Below are positions 24,001 through 33,000 of a DNA stretch of 64,000 nt, one piece after another. Source of the DNA: Lepisosteus oculatus (taxonomy: Eukaryota > Chordata > Actinopteri > Semionotiformes > Lepisosteidae); assembly GCF_040954835.1 (NCBI RefSeq), contig NC_090696.1, forward strand, positions 75,143,722 to 75,207,721, read 5' to 3'. How positions within the stretch are numbered: the first letter of the stretch is position 1; every line of letters starts with the position of its first letter. The notes beneath the pieces are model-generated. The model saw only the letters and a program-made list of their open reading frames with translations, ran no database searches and had not been told where the DNA came from. A program made the translations under genes and the position numbers.

Positions 24001-27000
24001 GGTTTAACCCCCTGCGTCTCTCCTCCTCCTCCGTTCTGATTGGAGAAGCTGAGCGCTAGAGAAAGAAACAGGAGTGTTGAAGGACGCAGGGCCGCCTCAT
24101 GGCCGTCTGGCTGCTGCTACACTGTGCAGTGGGGGCTGAAGCATGTCCCTCCTCCATATCAAGTGCTTTGGGATTAAAGGCGCTATAGAAACTAAATTTA
24201 TTTGTTGTTTTTATTTTATGCTCAGTTCTCACAGGAGCTGCTGCCATAGAGGTTTGAAGGATGTGACAAAACACACTTCCTGATATAAAAAGTAAAAAAC
24301 TTGCAAACTAATTTGTGGCCTCGTTATGTGTATACTGTGCTTCGTTTTTTTTGGGGCGATTCTGTGTGTCGTATTCCAGGAGTGATTGCCTCAGGTATGG
24401 GTATGTAGGCGTGGCCCTTTTAATATGTTCTTGAAAGTACAGGTTTAGGTCAGCCTCAAGGCCGGGCTAGTCACGTCTTTGCCTTTTTTCGGTGAATTCA
24501 GACCCTGATAGAAAGGCCTGCACTCGGTTGTAAACACTATTCGTTTTCACTACAGGTACGTCAGGGCCGCCTTACTTCCGTCTTCAAGTGAAATAAGCTG
24601 CTTGTTCCGCACTAAGGTCCACTCTTTCGCTGACGGCATCGCGTTTAACGAAATCTTCAGAGCCACCGTGCCTCAGCTTATTCTCCGGCAAAAGACCCTG
24701 AGGATCGACGTGTGCACTGTTGGCAAAGCACGCCATGAGGAGCGTCTGGTAAGCCGCGCTAGAAATCCTTTACCCCTGCACACCTGTGTGTTCGTGTGTG
24801 TTGGTTCTGAAATAGTCAACCTTTCAGATGGCTTTTTTAATCTGTAAGCCGGTCCGTGCGGATCGTTCAGAAGCGTTCAGCTGTTGTAGGTTTCTGCTGA
24901 TCTCAGCCTGTGTCATCCACCATGTTCCCAATTGTCTTGGCAGGCAGGAACACAGATCAGTTTGGCGGACGTCCCGCTGAGTGGCGAGATCTCCACTCAC
25001 TGGTATAATCTACTGATTTGTAAGAAAACCAGCCATCAGAAGAGCCAGGATGAAAATGAAGAAACGTCATTTTCGCCTCCTGATCAGCGCCCCAGCATTA
25101 TTGTGGATTTGGTAAGTTAGTCTTTCAGTTCAGCTATAAGTGCTGTACTTCACTGTTTTTCCCCCAAAATCTACACCTTATTTTCGTTTGTTTTTTTTTT
25201 AATTTGTTGTTGCTTTTCAAGTTTGGATTTCCAGGGTTTCAGTACAAATGGTAGCTTGTAGGCATAGTGAACCACTTTTGAACCTGGGAAGAAGAGAATC
25301 TCTCATTAACACCTAGACCTGTCCAGGATTCAAACCTAGACTTGCCTCCATGCTGTGCGATAGCACCTGTGCCCATCACAAGATTTCTCTTAAATGGGGG
25401 CCAAGGTCTGTGGGTGTGAAAAAGCAGCAGCTGGTGCTTCTGATCTTGACGGTAACAGCCAACTCTGTATGTGTGTGTGTGCGCACACAGGTATTACTAT
25501 TTCTGTGAGGACTATATTTGAGAATATGCTCTTACAAAGGATAAGTAACTCCTGAAAAGCAGGCGTGACAAGGACCAGCAAGCCAGTTCGTGACAGGCAA
25601 TTTTTTCTTTCTCACAAACCATACAAAGTCTCTACAAGTGCCAATAATATTTGATTGTATCTTTGTCCAGTTTGAATTCAGGAGAGTAGGGAACAGTAGC
25701 TATAGTGTGGGACTTGAATAAAGTCCAGGAAATGTAAAATAGTGAGTGTGTGACCTTTTTAGGATTGTATTACTTCAAAACGGAACTCAGATGAACGGTG
25801 ACAGCATGTAATTCACATTAATCTAAGCCCATGTTCCCCGTGACCTTACCAGCGATGAATTCAGAATAAAACTTGAGAACCGGTCACGAGTCTGTGAGAC
25901 ACAGCTGAGGTAGAAACCTGGACTCAGATGTCTTTCTTATTTCAGTACGTGAAGTACGTCTAAGCTTTGTGCTCTCATTTCTGACTGTGTTTTTTTTGCT
26001 GTCGTTGAATTCTGACAAGTGGGTCTGGGTTTGAGCAGCAAGTGGTTAGTGTCGCCACGTGGGCCGAGGATGACCGAGGGCGCGGGCGAGCACAGATTGT
26101 GTTGTGCTGGTGGCCTCTTACCCCACACACTAACCCTCGTCCTGGTATGTGCCGCACCAACTGTTCCGCTAGGGCCATGTGCAAAGAGTTAAATACCGCC
26201 TGCTGGGAGAAATTAACACTTCAGACGGAAGAACAGCTGCTGAAATTTGGATTTATTGTGGCTCGATGTGGTGAGAAGTACTGGTGAAAAAGCTTGGTTC
26301 TCAGTGATGGATGGGATCCTCCCCCTTGGCCGACACCCCCCCCCATAGAAGTTACATTTTGAGACGAGCTCTCAAGATGCTGGATGTGACTTTTAATAGA
26401 CAGCAATAAGAAAGAGAAGAAAAAGCAGTTCGAATTATTTATGTAGCCTTTGTATCCTGCCACCATGCGCCTGGAATCTCTAGGCATCGCTGACAGGAGT
26501 GATAAAAGCACCCCCACAAAAATCGGTATCCTGGAAATCCTTCCAGAAGTCTTCATCAATCCAAACAATCTTTTTTTTTTCCTGCGGAGCGCGGATGAGT
26601 TGGCGTGTGGCGCGGGTCGATCTCGGTGGCGGGCCGTGGGGGGTGTCGGCGGGCTGAGCTAACCCCCGCGATGTGTGACTCGCACGCAGGACGCCGTGTC
26701 GGCCTTGCTCGAGAAGACCTCGGCTGAGCTGGAGGCTGTCGAGCAGGAGCTTGAGCAAGAGGAACAGGAAGGCCAGCTGGCGCCAGGAGAGGAATGGTAA
26801 TCCCCTTTTTACTGCAAGAAGGACATCAAAGTTTTAGACCAACTTCGGTACAGAAATTGGTTTTGCGTCTCATAGCCTGAATAACGGTGTAGAAAGATTC
26901 GTTTGTTGTTCATTTTCCTTTCCCGGGGGGGAAAGAGTTTTTCCCTGCGACACATTTTTCCTGAATTTGTGCATCCTAGTATAATTCTGGTATGGCTGAA

Positions 27001-30000
27001 GAAGAAATCTCTCTACTTTCATTTTTTTCATTTGACACGTTCCTTCAGAAACAGTGACCCTTTATTTAGAATACAAAAGTAGAATTTCAACACTGTTTAA
27101 GCAACAAAGCAAATATAATGTAAAGACATATTTGAGGTTGTGAAGGAAATGTTCTTGGGTTATTCCTTTCTGTTTTCTAGTACCGTCATTTAAGCCAATC
27201 GAATTTTTGGACATTTAGTCATTTTATTGAGCCAGGGCAGTTTCTAGGCCGTGACATTATTATTATAATTATTATCCTGGCTTTCAGAAAAGAAATTATA
27301 GATGTATTCTTCCTGCCAAGTTTTTTACCTAGCAGATTGATCAAGTAAACAGGGGTTCTTAGGAGTGGTGTTAAGGTGTGTTAGTAGTGGATCAAATGAA
27401 AGATTAAATTAAGGAAACCAACCAAAAGAGTGCAAGAGATATTTAGATAGGACTACATTATTTTTTACTTTTATTTACCAGACAAGTCGATTGAGAACAG
27501 GTTGTCAATGATAGTGTCTATCAGGAGAGTACCCTGTTTATACACCAGTGCCTTTTACTGGAGAAACCTGAGTGAAGTCGCTTGCGTCTTGAACTCATGA
27601 CCCCTTCAGTCCAGAGCCCTCCCAACTAATCTCTGCTACTGCTCAAGTAGTGAAGAACTAAGTAGGAATTTAGTCTTTCCTTTGCTGGAAGGAATAGCTT
27701 TACACAGTTACAGTAGGAACAAGTAAAGGTTTATTCCCTGCTGAAAAGAGAAGAAAAGAAACGCAACATTTCAGCTGTGGAGCCTTCTTTGGGTGTGAGA
27801 AAGAGGATGAAGTTCCCGTTTTCCTCTCGCTCTCGCACCCGAAGAAAGCTCCACAGCTGAAACGCTGTTGTTACCTTTCTTCTCTTTTCAGCGGGGAATA
27901 AACCTTTACTTGTTCCTTTGCAGCCTACGCATGCTGACGCAGCTCCCCGCTTGAACTACTTCACATATCTTTGTGGAATAAGAACGTAAGAACTTAAGAA
28001 AGGTGACAAACGCTAGGAGGCCAGTGGGCCCCTCTAGCCCATTAGGTAGTCAGTAGTTAGCTGATCCAAGGATCTCATCCGGCTGTTTCTTGAGAGAAGC
28101 CGGTGTGTTGGCTTCAGCCACAACCCTTGTCCCACAACCCTCTGGATACAGACGTGCCTCCTGTTCGTGGTGGTTCCTACACCATGTCAGAGTGTTTGAG
28201 CGGGGAGCCCTCCATGCTCGGCCCTAACAGCGGGAATCCCGCTTCCCCCCCACCGGTCAGGCTGGAGATCCTGGTCGAGGACGGTGATGAGCTGGAGGCG
28301 GGGGAGGAGCTGGCGGAGGAAGACGAGGACCGCGCTGGCTGCGTCCACCCGTGCCAGGGGAGGGAAGGAGAAGACGGCGACGAGGCGACGCCGCCGCCAC
28401 GGGGTCAGGGGAGCAACGGCGCAGAAAGCGGCTCTTGGAGGGCCGCGGGACCAACGCTGGTGAGTACCGCTGGCATCCTCTCGGCTTTGCTTAACGGCGT
28501 TTAACGTAGCGGGAGAGAGGAACCATCTCCCAGCTTCCCTCCGGCCTCTAACGCCAGACCTCAGCGCTATCAATCCCGGTAGTGAAGGATCGACACCCAG
28601 GGTTTTCTGGGTGACTTTCGGATCAAGAATTGTTCACGTTCAGAGCTTTGGATTCTCCGGGTGGGATCTACTGTTACCTACACCACAGCATGCTGGTGGC
28701 GTTTGCCTCTCTAGGCAGGAGTTACCAGTTAATACTGTGGCACCTTTATTTACTGTATCTGATTGTACTTCCCATTGTATGAACTGGTCATGACATTCAT
28801 TCCAACAGCAGTCTCTGTAGCACCCTCTCCAGTCTGATTCATTAACTGATTGCCCCCCGATGTGTCTATTTACAAATGATAAAGGCTTTTGACAGACAAC
28901 TGTACCTCTGAACTCTGACGACACTGCAGCCTGGGATGCTTGTTGTCCTTCATTCTGGCCTTTTGCTCTCTTTAGACATTTCTTTTCCATAGATTTCAGT
29001 GGGTCTTCCTGCATCCTAGTAATGCTCTGGTTCTGTTTCTAAGGCTGGATCACTTTTAGTCTCTCAGATTTCATGGAGGTAAGAGGAATCAGGAAAGGAT
29101 CGCTTTTGTAGGTATTGTGACTATTTCATATCATGCAATGGATCACAATTAAGGTAAACGATTAGTGACCGAATATGCTAAAACTACATGAAAATTAAAA
29201 ATACTGTGTACTGGTACTGTGCTTCTTTCCAATGTATAAGAGATACATGGAAAAAGCCTAAATATGCAATATCATCTGTACATAAAACATATCAGAAAGA
29301 CTGCTTTTGAACAATTAGACTACAGACTTGCTGTTGAAATCATCCAGTATCTTTTTGCAGTCCTGAATCATCCAGTATCTTTTTGCAGTCCTGATATATT
29401 GTCAATGGGGCCTTATCTTTTACTCTCCACTATGCTAAAAAAAAACCTTTCTTTATGAGAGTCTCAGTGCTGTGCTGAGAATTGAAAATCAAATGTCTAC
29501 TTTGATCTCAATGTCCAGTCAAATCCTTTACCTGATAAATCAAAAAATCAGCCCCTGGGAGTCTTTCTTTACTAAATCTCAAGATCCTTCAGGCAAAAGT
29601 GTCACATTTCTTCAAAGACTGACCTTCAGTCCCTCTATTCCTGGAACCATTTGTAAAGCAAAGCTGAAAAAGTTTATTAGAACAAAAATAAAATGTTATC
29701 TTCTTGGCCTGCAGAGATTCATCACATAATAGATAAATATCTTTATTAAAAAGTAAAATTTAGATCTTTAGTAGACAGTGTTGCAAGCAAAAAAAACATA
29801 CTTTTAGGTAATGGTACTCACAAATCATCACTTCAGGTTACAGGTGATGATTTAATCATTTTTGGTACTACAAATTAAGATTGTATAAATGATTAATTTA
29901 AGCCTTGAAATTTTGTGTACTTTAACAAAGTGTTTTATATTTTGAAAATATACTGAATATCAAATGAAACATTCCATGATATCTATTCATGGGTGATTTC

Positions 30001-33000
30001 AGAAGAAAAAAATTGTGCTCATTTTGATTAATTGGTCATTCATGACTACACTCAAGACACAATTCACAGAACTCTTGTTGATCAGCTCTTTTCATTGCAA
30101 ATTAATCTGCAGAAGGAGTGTTACCTATTTTAATTGTCTGTTTGCATGAAATAACGATGAATCCACTATACAAAAAGACAGTCATTTTCCTGATTATAAA
30201 CTTGTGAATTTGTTGCAGCTATAAGTGGTTTCTTTTCATTCACAGTAGAGCACAGACATGTTCCCACCATCTAGGTTATATTGTCGGCCTGCTGAAGCTT
30301 TGCTTTTGCAAATAGTAGCATTTAATTTAAGTTTTTTTTTTCAGGTTGACAAAGAGACGAACACAGAGGATTCTGCTCCTGAGAATGTGGCTGTCAGACC
30401 CAAAGACAGGAATAACCTCAGCTGCAGGCAGAGGCCCTTTGTCCGGAATAGCATGATTGTGCGATCGCAGACCTTCTCACCTGGAGAACGCAACCAGTAC
30501 ATCTGCAGGGTGAGTCGAGATTTTAATTCCGTATATACATACTGCTCTCTCTCGTCCTGACACCCTTCCAGTGTAGAGCAGCCTGAGATGCCGTTTCTTA
30601 AGCAGCACCTGCTTTAAGACATATTTCATCAGTGCTGCAGAGTGAAAGCCGGCTATCCTCTGGGATGCCCTTATACATGAGACTTTATGCCTCAATAACC
30701 TACCTCCCCCCAAAAAAAAAATTGATTGCTAGATGTAAGTGACAGACTTCCAAACATTCGTATTACATCTCAGATTATTATTTTTTAGATGAAGTACATG
30801 ATGGCTTCTTGACAGACCTGCTCCATAAACTGTATCCGGAGTGTGTTCTAAATTAATTTTCCAGAAGGGTGACAGCGGTTCCGTGAATCACAAATTTAAT
30901 ATAAATCGAGTAAACTTTTTTTTTTTAAAAAAAAGCTTACCAAACAAGACTCTTCTGCTCCCTTCTTTGACAGTTGAACCGTAGTGACAGCGACAGCTCC
31001 ACGTTGGCCAAAAGGTCGCCTTTCGTCCGGAATGCTTCCGAAAGGCGCAGCCTGCGAGCGAAGAGGGTAAGTCGGTCGTATCCGTTCCCGTCCAATGGGA
31101 TGGCCATTTTTCAGGTTTTTTTTTTTTTTTTTTTTAACATTTTGCTTCAGTTCGTTGTGGTCTGAGCAGCGGTGCCTAACACTGACATCCTTGCGAACGG
31201 CGATGACTGCTCGAGAAACCGCCACCACTACCCCCTGAAGGAGCTACAGGCCTTAAAATAGAAATAATGTTCTGTGAGACGCTTCGTCTGAGAAGGGGGA
31301 GAGGGGTCCATGAACCCCTTTGTGGTGGTGGTGGTGGTGGTGGTGGTGGTGGTGGTGGTGGTGGTGTTGTTGTTGTTGTTGTTGTTGTGAGAATGAGGCT
31401 GGGAAGGTTGCTACCCGCTTGCCTGACTCCTCTCTCCCCGAACGGCAGACCTTCTGCCAGCCGGTGGTTCGCCGCGCGGCCCAGGACCAGCCCGGGCGCA
31501 CCTCCCTGGACCTGGAGCTGGACCTGCAGGCCTCGCGCGCCCTGCACAGCCGCCTGGACGACGAGCTGCAGGCGCTGCGGGGCCTGCAGGAGAGGCTGGA
31601 GGCCCTGAGGGCGCAGGGGGAGACGGAGCTGCCGCCGTACATGCTGGAGGACGAGCGCTTCCACAGGCTGCTGAGGCAGGCAAGTGTGGGGCTGGGGGGG
31701 TGGGCCCCTAGCTGGACGGGGCGGGGCTGGGGTAAGGCGTGGGGGGGGAGGGGCGCCCCCCCTAGCAGGGGCTGGGGGGGGGCAGGCTCCTTGCGGGGTG
31801 GGGTTGGGGGCGGGGATATCCCCTGGCGGGCTGGGCTGGGCTGGGGTGGGCGGGGGTGGGGTTGGATGGGGGCAGGCCCCGCTGGGGGCGGCCTCCTCGC
31901 AGTGTGGGGTATGTGGGGGGATAGCCCCCCCCTTTAGCGGGCAGGGGACAGTCCCAATCAGGGCGGCAGGGGATGACTCCCTACAGGCTGGGGGTGCAGG
32001 GATGGCCCCCTAAGTGTTGTTGGGGAGGACCAGGGTGGGCAGCATCTCTCGCGTCTTGGTCTGCCCTCCCACCCTCTCTCCCCCGGTCAGGGCTGCGTCT
32101 TGGCGATGTTGCGAGAAAGGAACTGTTTTACAATTCCAGCCGGGTTTGAGCTCTTTGTCCAAAATTCCTCTCGGCTGCAAGCCAGCGGACGACATGCTGG
32201 ATTTTGGAGCAGTTCCTTCCAAGAAAGAGCAGAAACTGGACTTTAACAACCCTTTACAAGACTGAGAGGGTTGGGGGAAAACTATAACCATTTTTTTTTT
32301 GCATTAAGAGTTAAGGGACCCCTGCCGTATATAATTCTGCAGTAGCTCACCCAGATACAACGAGGTTTTTGGTGAACATTATCACTTTTTCGATCTGAAT
32401 GAAAGGTAGTTTTTAAATCTTTCTGCAGCATTAACAGTGCTCAGCAGACAGCCCTGAGACTGCTAACAGCTGGAGACTAGACAGGCATTTGAGGGGTGTA
32501 TGTAATTGTCTGATACCTTAAAAGTGACTGGTTTGTCTGTTAAGTGTTATAAAATAGTGCTTGTCGATCACCTTATTTGCACTAATAATGTTCACCTCAT
32601 TTCCACTGCATCCTCAATCTGGAAGCTCAGCTGTGCATTTTGCAGGAAGCTAATTGAACTTACCAAGATTCTGAGCACTTAGTAGGGGGGTTCAAGTGCC
32701 TTCTGTCAGGGTAAGGCATAGATTTCTCCTATATCTTGGGTTAAGTTATGAAACAGAGATGCAGAGCTCTTGAACAGCACCCGCTGGCAGTGATCACACT
32801 TGAAGAGCCCAGCCGTGACTGTGAATGTGTGCTGGTGAGGCCTTTAAAGTGAACAGCAAAACCTTGGGCTGAGTATAGTGCCCTAGGGGTACTGGGTGAT
32901 GGTTGATTAGGTACTAGAGTTCCCAATCACACAGTTTTTCACCATGACCTCATCAGTGCCAGTTTTGCAATAGAACTGGACTGCAGACAGACCTGGAGAA

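Noticed and set aside
28152..28260. Earlier start of WWC2 exon 16 at the TACAG near 28151
   Set aside because: Joining exon 15 there makes a TGA stop; the acceptor at 28260 gives the conserved WLxxL sequence.
31320..31937. 205-aa plus frame starting with poly-Trp
   Set aside because: It reads through the (TGG)n repeat, exon 19 in frame, and the G-rich intron; only 31449-31679 is coding.
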